NCBI GenBank assembly: GCA_023150945.1
Contig: JAKLJX010000011.1
Location: 124,001-188,000 of the forward strand
DNA length: 64,000 nt
DNA from: a bacterium
Lineage (GTDB): Bacteria > Zhuqueibacterota > Zhuqueibacteria > Zhuqueibacterales > Zhuqueibacteraceae
Direction: 5' to 3'
This document shows positions 39,917-47,375 of the stretch, in pieces. Numbering within the stretch: position 1 is the stretch's first letter; each line of letters begins with the position of its first letter. A program made the position numbers and the translations under genes. The notes under the pieces are model-generated. The model was not told where the DNA came from, ran no database searches, and saw only the letters and a program-made list of their open reading frames with translations.

Positions 39917-42271
39917 ATGGCCAGACGCCCGGTCTTCTTCCTCGCGCTTGCTTTCAGTCTCGGCATCTTCATCCAATCGCGCTGTGCTTTCCCCGCCGCC
40001 TTCCTGCTCTCTGCCTTTGCACTTTGTCTGCTGGCCGCGTGCCTGCTGCTGCGCTTTGGCCGCGGCAGCAACGCGCTGCAATTCAACACGCAATTGCTGT
40101 TGCTGGCTTGCCTGCTGGCCGGCATGCTGCGGCTGCATTTCGAGCAACGGCCACGCGTGGGTGAAGTAGGTGCGTGGGTCGATGACACGCGTGAGATTTG
40201 GCTGTTCGGCGCTGTCGCCAGTGTGCCGGAAGCGCGCGCGAATTCCTGGCGCTTTCGATGCCGGGTGTACGCTGTGTGGGAGGGAAGCGCGGTGCAGCGC
40301 ATCCGTGGTGAGGTGCTGGCCTATGTCAAATCGCCGGCGCCGGTGACAGTCTCGGAGACCGTCATCATGCCGGGCCGCCTGGTGCTGCCGGACGCCAGCC
40401 GCAATCCCGGCGCGTTTGATTATCGCGCCTATCTCCGGGCAGCCGGCATCAATGCGATCTTCTATGCCTCGGATTCGCTGGCGTGGCATTCGGGCAAGCC
40501 GGAGAGATTTTCGGTCGACCGCCTCATCGCCGGCGTCCAACTCTGGACCGAAGCACGGCTGGCCCGCTTTGCAGCCGGGCAGGACCTGGCCCTGCTCAAG
40601 GCGCTGTTGTTGGGCAGCCGCGCAGAATTGCAGCACGAGGTAATCGAAAACTTCGCCCGCACCGGCTTGATTCACGTGCTGGCGGTTTCGGGATTGCATG
40701 TCGGTTTTGTCGCACTGATCCTGGTCATGCTGGTGGAGCTGTGCCGCGTGCCCAAACGCCGGCAGTGGCCGGTGGTGCTCGCGGGGCTGGCGTTCTACGC
40801 GGCGCTTACCGGTTTGCAGCCGCCGGTGCTGCGCGCCACGCTGATGGCCGCGGTGATTCTGCTCGGCCGTGCGCTGCAACGCACGGCCTCGATCTACAAC
40901 AGCCTCGGCCTCGCCGGCCTGGTGATTTTGCTCGGGCAGCCGCTGCAGCTTTTTCAAATCGGCTTTCAGCTCTCTTTCGTCGCGGTGTTGGGCATTGCCT
41001 ATCTCTACCGGCCGCTGTGCTTCCAGCTCGCGAGACTGCCGGGCAGCCGCCGTCCCGGCATGCGCTGGGCCGTGGCCTTGCTGGCCGTTTCGCTGGCCGC
41101 GCAACTCGCGACTTTGCCGCTCACGGCCATGGCATTCGGGCGACTGCCGCTGCTGGCGATTTTAGGGAATCTGGCGGTCATTCCCGCGGCCTTTGTGCTG
41201 GTGGCAACCAGCGCCGTGGCCTGCCTGGCGGCATTGCTCAACGACTTCGTTGCGCTTGCTTTCGGCACCGTGGCGCAACTCATGGCAGCAGGCATGATCG
41301 TTTTCACGCGCTGGCTGGCGGGCGTGCCGCTCGCCTACCTCGACGGCGTCGCCATGCCGGTTCTCTTCTGGCTGGCGTATGCGCTGTTCGTGGCCGCGGT
41401 GATCGAATGGCGGCGCCGGCCGCGCCGCCTGTTGCTTCCGCTCGGTTTGCTGGCGCTGAACGCCTTCGTTTGGCTCTCGGCCTTTGGCGCAGCGCCGAAG
41501 CTGCGCATCACTTTCTTCGACGTCGGCCAGGGCGATGCCGTGCTGTTGGAGTTTCCGCGCGGCAAGGAGATGTTGATCGATACCGGGCCTGCGAACGAAT
41601 TCACCACCGCGGCGGAAACCGCGCTGTTGCCTTATTTGCAGCGGCAGGGCATTCGCCGGTTGGAAGCGGTGCTCATTTCTCATCCTCATGCCGATCATCT
41701 CGCCGGCCTCCCCGCCTTGTTGCGCGAGCTTGCCATCGATTCCGTTTACTCCTGCGGCAGCACCACCGCTGCCGAGCTGGAACAAACCTGCGAGCGTCTG
41801 TTGGATAGTCTGAAAATTCCGCAGCGCGTGTTGCGGGTGGGTGATCGCCTCACCGCTTTTCCGGCGGCGCAACTCACCGTCTTGCACTCCGGCGTGACGG
41901 CGGATGCCGTGCCAACGCTCAACGACGCCTCGGTCGTGCTCAAGGTCTTGTTCGGCGAGGTGACGCTGCTTTTTACCGGGGATGCGGAGAGCTGGAGTGA
42001 AAGCCGGCTGCTGGCGCACGCGCCGGCGCTTGCCAGTGATTTGCTGAAGGTGGGACATCACGGCAGCCGCACTTCCAGCACACCGCCATTTTTGGACGCG
42101 GTTGTTCCCCGCTGGGCGGTGATCTCAGCAGGCCGGCGCAATTCCTTCGGCCATCCGGATTCATCGATCCTGGCGCGCTTTGATTCGCTCGGCATTCCGC
42201 TGTTGCGCACCGATCTTTCCGGCGCGATCGTGTTCGAGAGCGACGGCCGCACGCTGTGGCGCGTGCGCTGA
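39917..42271 (+). CDS. comEC: DNA internalization competence protein ComEC/Rec2
   Basis: A 784-residue integral membrane protein that forms the inner-membrane channel for single-stranded DNA uptake. The ATG at 39917 follows a strong GGAGGAGG. Domain order is complete: N-terminal membrane segments and DUF4131 OB-like region (to about residue 190), Competence domain with HVLAVSGLHVGFVA and about eight helices, then a metallo-beta-lactamase domain from about 535. In the latter, FFDVGQGDA, SHPHADHLAG (about residues 587-596), FTGDAE and LKVGHHGSRTSS carry metal ligands. Length is normal. It implies natural transformation potential if pilus genes exist elsewhere. Confidence 0.93.
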   Translation: MARRPVFFLALAFSLGIFIQSRCAFPAAFLLSAFALCLLAACLLLRFGRGSNALQFNTQLLLLACLLAGMLRLHFEQRPRVGEVGAWVDDTREIWLFGAVASVPEARANSWRFRCRVYAVWEGSAVQRIRGEVLAYVKSPAPVTVSETVIMPGRLVLPDASRNPGAFDYRAYLRAAGINAIFYASDSLAWHSGKPERFSVDRLIAGVQLWTEARLARFAAGQDLALLKALLLGSRAELQHEVIENFARTGLIHVLAVSGLHVGFVALILVMLVELCRVPKRRQWPVVLAGLAFYAALTGLQPPVLRATLMAAVILLGRALQRTASIYNSLGLAGLVILLGQPLQLFQIGFQLSFVAVLGIAYLYRPLCFQLARLPGSRRPGMRWAVALLAVSLAAQLATLPLTAMAFGRLPLLAILGNLAVIPAAFVLVATSAVACLAALLNDFVALAFGTVAQLMAAGMIVFTRWLAGVPLAYLDGVAMPVLFWLAYALFVAAVIEWRRRPRRLLLPLGLLALNAFVWLSAFGAAPKLRITFFDVGQGDAVLLEFPRGKEMLIDTGPANEFTTAAETALLPYLQRQGIRRLEAVLISHPHADHLAGLPALLRELAIDSVYSCGSTTAAELEQTCERLLDSLKIPQRVLRVGDRLTAFPAAQLTVLHSGVTADAVPTLNDASVVLKVLFGEVTLLFTGDAESWSESRLLAHAPALASDLLKVGHHGSRTSSTPPFLDAVVPRWAVISAGRRNSFGHPDSSILARFDSLGIPLLRTDLSGAIVFESDGRTLWRVR

Positions 42272-42350
42272 GGCGCCGCTCCTGGCAAGCACAAGTGCTG
42301 GCGATGGCAGCTTCTTGCGCCTTTCCTTTGCGTGAAGAGTCGTTGTTCAA

Positions 42351-42386
42351 AAAGAAAACGCCGCCCGGCAAGAGTCGCGCGGCGTT
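42351..42386 (-). terminator. Minus-strand terminator-like hairpin downstream of comEC
   Basis: AACGCCGC (42357-42364) pairs perfectly with GCGGCGTT (42379-42386). Read on the minus strand the stem is followed by TTTTCTTTTT, the same arrangement as the other intrinsic terminators in this window. On the plus strand no T-tract follows, so it would end a minus-strand transcript coming from the AT-rich island, where no protein gene is seen. Confidence 0.6.
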
Positions 42387-42659
42387 CCGTCACAGTGAAT
42401 GGAAGGTCATCACTCTTTTGATTTTATAGAGCCGGCGCGGGCTTTTTCGGTTTGACCATCCGTGTTCACCACGTGGCCCCGGATGTATCATATGACAATA
42501 ATATATTATTAATCAACTTAAAGATTCATCCGAGGACGGTTCTTTTGAGATGTTTCACGAGCATATTTGTCTTTTATGTTGAAATAAGATCACTTATAAA
42601 ATTTTGATAATCTAATTACTAAATACAATATATGTAATAAGATTTTGTGTAAAAAGTTG

Positions 42660-42688
42660 TTGACAAATTTGAAAAATTCTCTTACAAT
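42660..42688 (+). promoter_or_regulatory. Consensus sigma-70 promoter in AT-rich DNA
   Basis: TTGACA (42660-42665), a 17-base spacer and TACAAT (42683-42688) form a near-perfect housekeeping promoter. The upstream sequence is AT-rich like an UP element. Transcription would begin near 42695 and read through the hairpin at 42785-42814 into the three-gene cassette starting at 42926. Confidence 0.75.
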
Positions 42689-42778
42689 CGCGCGCCAATG
42701 GGAGGGCAACTTCTCTTGATGATCAAACCACCCGCGCGCCAACGGCAGGATTCCCTTCCCGGTCTCAGCAAGCCAAGA

Positions 42779-42814
42779 AAGAAAACGCCGTGTTCATCGC
42801 CATGAACACGGCGT
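42779..42814 (-). terminator. 13-bp hairpin in cassette leader; minus-strand terminator geometry
   Basis: ACGCCGTGTTCAT (42785-42797) and ATGAACACGGCGT (42802-42814) are perfectly complementary with a 4-base loop. On the minus strand it is followed by TTTTCTTTC. In the plus-strand transcript it would be a strong 5' leader hairpin 112 bases before the cassette's first start codon. Whether it terminates antisense RNA, regulates the leader, or both cannot be told. Confidence 0.6.
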
Positions 42815-42925
42815 GGACTCAATCAAGCCGGCAAAAGCCAGCTCGAAAGGTCGGCAGGCGAAGATAGCTGATTTTGCCGGAAAATCCAACCAGCAATCGT
42901 GGCCCAGCCACAGAAAGGCAAGATC

Positions 42926-43204
42926 ATGCGAATGGAAGATTGGATCGAGGGACCTGTGCTGCGCATCATCGATGGCGACACCTTCGAGATGCAAGTCACG
43001 CTCGCGGGCGCGGGGAATGATTATCCCTACCATCCCATTGAAGTGATTCGCCTGGAACAAAGCGCGCCACCGCCGGGCACCGCAGCCGGCGAGCAAGCCA
43101 AGCAACAGCTAGAAGCACACCTGGCCGGCAGGACCGTGCGCTGCTACGTGAGAGCGCGCGCGCAGGAAGGCCACCTGTACTGCGACGTCACCGTGCGCGA
43201 GTGA
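42926..43204 (+). CDS. Small staphylococcal-nuclease-fold (SNase-like) protein, probably inactive
   Basis: A 92-residue protein beginning at the ATG preceded by AAAGG. VLRIIDGDTFEMQV (residues 11-24) matches the SNase beta-barrel opening with metal Asp16/Asp18, and IRL (Arg42) fits SNase Arg35. By-eye alignment puts Ala47 and Pro50 at the Asp40 and catalytic Glu43 positions, and YCD (Asp87) where SNase has Tyr-Gly-Arg87. So the general base and one catalytic Arg appear lost, and the C-terminal helix is missing. It may bind nucleic acid through its OB-fold. Its stop overlaps the upstream frame of the HsdS-like gene; it is first in the cassette. Confidence 0.65.
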   Translation: MRMEDWIEGPVLRIIDGDTFEMQVTLAGAGNDYPYHPIEVIRLEQSAPPPGTAAGEQAKQQLEAHLAGRTVRCYVRARAQEGHLYCDVTVRE

Positions 43205-43266
43205 ATGATAACGAACGCCCGGGCTGCGGGCCCGGGCCTCCTCACCTCAAACCGCGGGAATCATTC

Positions 43267-43869
43267 ATGTCTGCCTACTCTCATTATCCCCTGGAAGCGA
43301 TCGCGGCGGTCTTCGTCGGGCTGGCGCGGCACGGCAATGTTTTGGGCTCGCAAAAGTACGGCCTGCAAGTGAGTCTGATCGGCATGAAAGCCATCGGCGA
43401 ATCGGGTGTGGATTGGGAGGCCATTGAAACAGTGAATCTCGCGCCCGAGGCAGACGTGGCCTCGTCGCAAGTTGCCGCCGGCGACGTGGTGCTCACCTGT
43501 CGCGGCACGGCGGTGCGCGTGGCGCTGCTGCCCGAGCGCGCCACGGGCATGCTCATCGATTCCAATCTCATCGCCGTCCGCTGTGGCCCGCAAATGCAAC
43601 CCGAATTGCTTGCCGCCTTCTTCCGCTATCCCGCCGGCCGTGAAATCCTGGAGCGCGCCTCGCAATCAACCACGCGCCAGAAGAACCTGACCCTCAAAGC
43701 CGTGCGCCGCATCATGCTGCCGGTGCCGCCGCTGCCCAAGCAGGAACAGATGGTGGCGCTGCTCCGCGCCGCCGACCGGCAACACAATCTGGCCCTGGCC
43801 GCCGCCGCGCAACGGCTGGCGCTGGCGCAGAATCTGGTGGTGCACACGCTGCTGGAAAACGGAGAGTGA
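43267..43869 (+). CDS. Single-TRD HsdS-like specificity protein
   Basis: A 200-residue half-length type I specificity subunit. One target recognition domain is visible (YPLEAIAAVFVGL, then QVSLIGMKAI, GDVVLTCRGTAVRVAL, DSNLIAVRC, LLAAFFRYPAGREIL). It is followed by the conserved PVPPLPKQEQMVALLRAAD and a helix that would form the conserved coiled coil. Normal HsdS has two such TRDs; a half subunit could dimerise and read a palindromic site. The ATG at 43267 follows GGGA. It ends one base before the HsdM-like gene, so the two are coupled. Confidence 0.78.
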   Translation: MSAYSHYPLEAIAAVFVGLARHGNVLGSQKYGLQVSLIGMKAIGESGVDWEAIETVNLAPEADVASSQVAAGDVVLTCRGTAVRVALLPERATGMLIDSNLIAVRCGPQMQPELLAAFFRYPAGREILERASQSTTRQKNLTLKAVRRIMLPVPPLPKQEQMVALLRAADRQHNLALAAAAQRLALAQNLVVHTLLENGE

Positions 43870-43870
43870 C

Positions 43871-45613
43871 ATGGACCGGGAACCTTTGACGCTCGAAGGA
43901 CTGAGCGCGCATTTCGAAGAAGCGCTCGAACTCGTCAGCGCAGTCACCGACCCGCTGCCGGTGCGTAATCATTTCTTCGCACTCATTCTACTGAAGCGTC
44001 TCCACGATCAGTTTCAAGAACGCTGTACTGCGCTGATTGAACGCGAGCGCCGCCACGGCAGCTCGGAAGCCGAAGCCGCCGCCATCGCGGAAGATCCCGA
44101 CGAGCATCCCATCTTCCTGCCGCGGGAGGCGCGCTGGCCGGCGTTGCTCAGCGCACCCGAGCGCAGCCTGCCGGCGCTGGCGCACGCCTGCTCCCTGCTC
44201 GCCGCCGGCAATCCCGGCGCGCTGGCCGGCGTGCTCGACCGCCTCTCATTCGAAACACTTGGCGCCGAATTGGGGCCGGCAGCGGCCAACGAGCTGTGGT
44301 ACCGTCTGTTGCAGCATTTCAGCGGCATCAGCCTCGCGGATCAAGATCTTTTGACCGGCGAAGTCTTTGGCTTGGCGGTCGACAATCTTCTGGAAGCTTT
44401 CCTCCACCGTGCCGGCCGCAAAGCCGGCGATTTTGCCAGCCCGCGCACGGTCATGCGTCTGCTCGCGGAGCTGTTGCAGCCGGCGGACGGCATGCGCATC
44501 GCTGATCCGGTGTGCGGCGCCGCGCGCAGCCTGCTGGCTTGTCGCGCGTATGTGGCGCGCGCCGGCGGCCGGCCGCAAAATCTCTCCCTGCACGGCGAAG
44601 AGCTTGATCCGGAAACCTGGGTGCTCGGCCGCTTGAATTTGCTGCTGCACGGGGTCACGGATTTTCAACTCGAGCTTGGCGATGCCATCAGCCATCCCTT
44701 GCTCGCCGCTGAGGGCAGCCTGCTGACCTGCGATCGTCTCATCGCCCATCCGCCGTTTTCAATTGCCAACTGGCAACGCTCCGTGGCGCTCAATGATCCC
44801 TGGCAGCGGTTTCGGGCGGGCGTGCCTACGGAGAAACGCGGCGACCTTGCCCTGGTGCAGCACGCGCTGGCCAGCCTCACGCCCTCCGGCCGCGCTGCGA
44901 TCATGGTGGCGCATGGCGTGCTCTTTCGCACCGGCCCCGAGCAGGATATTCGCCGGGCGTTGTTGCAGCCGGACTGCGATGCCATCGAAGCCGTCATCGG
45001 CTTGCCGCGTGGCTTGGGCTATGGTGCCAGCCTGGCTTTTGCCATTCTTCTGCTGCGGCGCCACAAACCCGAATCCCGCCGCGGCAAAGTGTTGTTCCTC
45101 GACGCGACTGCTCACCTCGAGCCGGAAAGTCTGGAGGAGGGATTGCAGGAGGCCGATATCTTGAAAATTGTAGCCGCATACCGTGCCGGCGGTGAGGCCG
45201 CCACCCTGCCAGCCGCGCTCGAGGAGCTCATCGCCGAATGGCAGGCACAATTGGAGATTGCCTACCACGCCGCCCGCGGCCGCTGGCCAGCGGAGAGCAG
45301 CGCTCGGGAAAAAATTGCTGCGCACTTTCACCTGCGCCGCCAAGTTCTGCAACAGGCCGCCGAACGCGCCCGCGCCTGGCTGGCGCGCAATCCCACCCTC
45401 GCCGGATTCGCGGCCACCGCCACGCTGGCGGACATCGAAAACCTGCAGCACTGCAATCTCAATTTCACCCGCTACGTCGGCGGCCGGCGTTATCAGCCCG
45501 CCTTCGATTTGACGGCCGAATGGCAGGATTTGCATGAGCTGGAAGCGCAACGCAACGAGGCGGAAAACGAAATGGACCGCTTGCTGGCAGAGTGGGGACC
45601 GGGCAGGGAGTGA
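43871..45613 (+). CDS. HsdM-like N6-adenine methylase homologue with degenerate catalytic motifs
   Basis: A 580-residue type I M-subunit homologue. Much of the fold is well kept: GDFASPRTVMRLLAELL, LHGEELDPETWVLGRLNLLLHG, then SPLT-like FRTGPEQDIRRALL and AVIGLPRGLGYG, and a C-terminal helical region. The functional motifs are changed: motif I expected DPxCGSGG reads DPVCGAAR (residues 212-219) and motif IV expected NPPF reads HPPF (His293-Phe296; codon CAT). SAM binding and adenine methylation are therefore doubtful. No restriction (HsdR) gene follows. It forms an operon with the single-TRD protein and the SNase-like protein. Confidence 0.82.
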   Translation: MDREPLTLEGLSAHFEEALELVSAVTDPLPVRNHFFALILLKRLHDQFQERCTALIERERRHGSSEAEAAAIAEDPDEHPIFLPREARWPALLSAPERSLPALAHACSLLAAGNPGALAGVLDRLSFETLGAELGPAAANELWYRLLQHFSGISLADQDLLTGEVFGLAVDNLLEAFLHRAGRKAGDFASPRTVMRLLAELLQPADGMRIADPVCGAARSLLACRAYVARAGGRPQNLSLHGEELDPETWVLGRLNLLLHGVTDFQLELGDAISHPLLAAEGSLLTCDRLIAHPPFSIANWQRSVALNDPWQRFRAGVPTEKRGDLALVQHALASLTPSGRAAIMVAHGVLFRTGPEQDIRRALLQPDCDAIEAVIGLPRGLGYGASLAFAILLLRRHKPESRRGKVLFLDATAHLEPESLEEGLQEADILKIVAAYRAGGEAATLPAALEELIAEWQAQLEIAYHAARGRWPAESSAREKIAAHFHLRRQVLQQAAERARAWLARNPTLAGFAATATLADIENLQHCNLNFTRYVGGRRYQPAFDLTAEWQDLHELEAQRNEAENEMDRLLAEWGPGRE

Positions 45614-45616
45614 GGT

Positions 45617-45654
45617 AAAAGAAAAAGCCGCACGGGCATTTCGCCCGGCGGCTT
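45617..45654 (-). terminator. Rho-independent terminator of the PspA operon (minus strand)
   Basis: A GC-rich stem (AAGCCG...CGGGC / GCCCG...CGGCTT, 45625-45654, one bulged A, loop ATTTC) is followed on the minus strand by TTTTTCTTTT. It lies 116 bases after the pspA stop codon and immediately after the HsdM-like gene's stop on the other strand. Confidence 0.85.
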
Positions 45655-45769
45655 GGCAGTTCGCGCGGCGGCGCAAGCGAGGCCGCCACAGGGTTTGTTC
45701 GGCAGAAAGAACGCAAACAGAGGATCGCAACACCCGCCATGCGCCGATTCAGCAAGGTGCCGCGCGGCC

Positions 45770-46483
45770 TCAGCCGGCGGTGATTCCCATTTTCTTTTTC
45801 AACTCGGCCAGCGAATCCGCCGCTTTGGCCGCCGCCGGCGTGGCCAGCGCCTTGTCGATCTTTTCATCCAGGCTGGTGCTGCCCGCAACCACTTCGCCGT
45901 ACGCCTCGGCCAGCGTTTCTTCCTCGGTGACTTTGTCCTTCATCCGTTCCAACATGTGGAGCGTGCTGGACGCATCGACATTGGCGAGCTGCTGGTTGAT
46001 CTTGCGCATCGAGGTGGCGGTGCGCGCCCGCGCCTTCAAGGTAACCAGCTCATTCTCATAGCGGGTGATGGTCTGTTTGAGTTTTTCGACCTTCACCTGC
46101 AGTTGATCGGCCATCTTCTGTTGCGCTTGATAATCGGTCATCAACGAGCCGGCGCGTTGCGCGGCTTCTTCCTTTTTGGTGAGCGCTTCGGTGGCAAGTT
46201 GGTCGGCTTGCGTGGCATCCAACTCGCCGCCCTGGCCGCGCTGCAGCAGCAGCATGGCCTTGCGCTCGTAGTCGGCCGCCTGACGTTGTTGATCTTCGGC
46301 GTCTTTTTTCATGCGGATCGCCAGCGCTTTCACCTGCGCCAGGCTGGTCATCGAGGCCTGCAAATCGTTCTTCAAATCGCGAATGCCCTGCTCGGTGAGT
46401 TTGATCGGATCTTCGAGTTTGTCGATCGCGGCATGGGCTTCCGATTGCGCGATCTTGAAAAAACGTTGAAAAATGCTTGGCAT
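45770..46483 (-). CDS. PspA/IM30 family protein
   Basis: A 237-residue coiled-coil protein of the PspA/Vipp1 (ESCRT-III-like) family, which protects or remodels the inner membrane under stress. The N-terminal amphipathic helix (SIFQRFFKIAQSEAHAAI) is followed by DKLEDPIKLTEQGIRDLKND, the PspA signature, then long helices (TLKARARTATSMRKINQQL). GGAGG precedes the ATG at 46483; the open frame continues to 46714 but overlaps the neighbouring gene. It is the last gene of a minus-strand unit with YbjN-like and J-domain genes. Confidence 0.9.
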   Translation of the reverse strand: MPSIFQRFFKIAQSEAHAAIDKLEDPIKLTEQGIRDLKNDLQASMTSLAQVKALAIRMKKDAEDQQRQAADYERKAMLLLQRGQGGELDATQADQLATEALTKKEEAAQRAGSLMTDYQAQQKMADQLQVKVEKLKQTITRYENELVTLKARARTATSMRKINQQLANVDASSTLHMLERMKDKVTEEETLAEAYGEVVAGSTSLDEKIDKALATPAAAKAADSLAELKKKMGITAG

Positions 46484-46556
46484 GGTAAATCCTCCAGTCA
46501 GTATGAATGGCAATAATCCTGGCTCGGCCGGAACCGGCCCGGCCGGGGCGAGCGTG

Positions 46557-46952
46557 CTACTTCTGGGCAAATGCCAGCAACTCACTGGCATGTTCCGCCA
46601 TCGCGAGTGAGAGCGCGCGGATCGAGGCTTCCAGCTCGTTGCGGTCGAGATTTTCCAATTCGAGCGTGTCGCGGAAGAAAACGTTCTTCCCCTGATCGTC
46701 CAGCGCAAAGGCACCGTGCACCAGGGTGTTGTTCATTTGCAGCAGCCGTTTGAAAAGATCGCCCGGTTGTTTCGGCACCGGCATGATCAATTGCTCCAAA
46801 ATCACCAATGGCGGCTCGCAATCCACCACCAGGTTTTTGATGCCCTCCGCTTCATCTTCCACCACCACCAGCTCTTTCGCGCGATCCTCTTTGACGATCT
46901 CCAAATCGAGATCCAGCAAATAGCCCTTGATCAAATCCAAATGCGATGACAT
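46557..46952 (-). CDS. YbjN/CesT-like chaperone-fold protein
   Basis: A 131-residue soluble protein with the alpha/beta pattern of the YbjN / type III secretion chaperone superfamily: LIKGYLLDLDLEIVKED, ELVVVEDEAEGIKNLVVDCEPPLVILEQLI, LLQMNNTLVHGAFALDDQG, FFRDTLELENLD. Members of this fold are often encoded beside PspA paralogues, and it probably binds a PspA or membrane-stress partner (inference). GAGG lies upstream of the ATG. Spacing to pspA is 73 bases. Confidence 0.78.
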   Translation of the reverse strand: MSSHLDLIKGYLLDLDLEIVKEDRAKELVVVEDEAEGIKNLVVDCEPPLVILEQLIMPVPKQPGDLFKRLLQMNNTLVHGAFALDDQGKNVFFRDTLELENLDRNELEASIRALSLAMAEHASELLAFAQK

Positions 46953-47012
46953 GAAAACCTCCTCGGTTGAAATGTTGTCCGGCCGGCGGCTCCGGCGCCG
47001 CCGGGCTGCGGC

Positions 47013-47363
47013 TCATTTTGACAGCCGTTTTTCAAGCTCTTCATAAGCGCGATTCAAACCCTTGGTCAGCTCAGTGGCGAGCTGGCGTTTCTCGGGGTCG
47101 CGGGAATGCAAATCCGGATGATATTTGCGCAGTAGTTTTTTCCAGGCCTGCCGCACCGTGGCCAAGTCCGCGCCGTAGGGAACTTCCAAATTGGCGTAAT
47201 AGCGTGCCAGCTCCGGATCCTGATCGCCGCGGGATGATGCCGATCCTGCTGTCCGGTCGCCGCCGGCAAAATCGCGCCACTGCTCGTGCGGCGCGGATTG
47301 CGTGCCGGCATGGCTGTTCCAATGGGCGCGCACCAGGCGCGCAATGCGTGCGAGAAGTTGCAT
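47013..47363 (-). CDS. J-domain (DnaJ-like) co-chaperone
   Basis: A 116-residue protein. A basic, probably flexible N terminus of about 50 residues precedes a J domain with DPELARYYANLEVPYGAD, QAWKKLLRKYHPDLH (HPD motif at 82-84) and a closing helix (LTKGLNRAYEELEKRL). The HPD triad means it can stimulate an Hsp70 ATPase. No zinc-finger or substrate-binding domain is present, so it is a specialised J protein of the PspA unit. It starts 12 bases after the stop of the membrane spermidine synthase gene. Confidence 0.86.
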   Translation of the reverse strand: MQLLARIARLVRAHWNSHAGTQSAPHEQWRDFAGGDRTAGSASSRGDQDPELARYYANLEVPYGADLATVRQAWKKLLRKYHPDLHSRDPEKRQLATELTKGLNRAYEELEKRLSK

Positions 47364-47375
47364 GAATGGCCGATT

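Larger units (their letters stand above)
42272..42925. other. Gene-free region with AT-rich island
   Basis: 654 bases between comEC and the small nuclease-fold gene. From about 42480 to 42690 base composition drops sharply to AT-rich, unlike anything else in the window. It holds a consensus promoter (42660-42688) and is bracketed by two terminator-like hairpins whose T-tracts face the minus strand (42351-42386 and 42779-42814). A weak plus-strand hairpin with T5 at 42430-42447 may end the comEC transcript. No credible ORF is present. Confidence 0.75.

Noticed and set aside
42430-42447. Short hairpin AGCC/GGCT with T5 after comEC
   Set aside because: Only a 4-bp stem; mentioned in the region description but not called as a terminator.
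42794-43105. 103-residue minus-strand ORF over the cassette start
   Set aside because: Overlaps the SNase-like gene, which has a recognisable DGDTF motif; the minus frame shows none.
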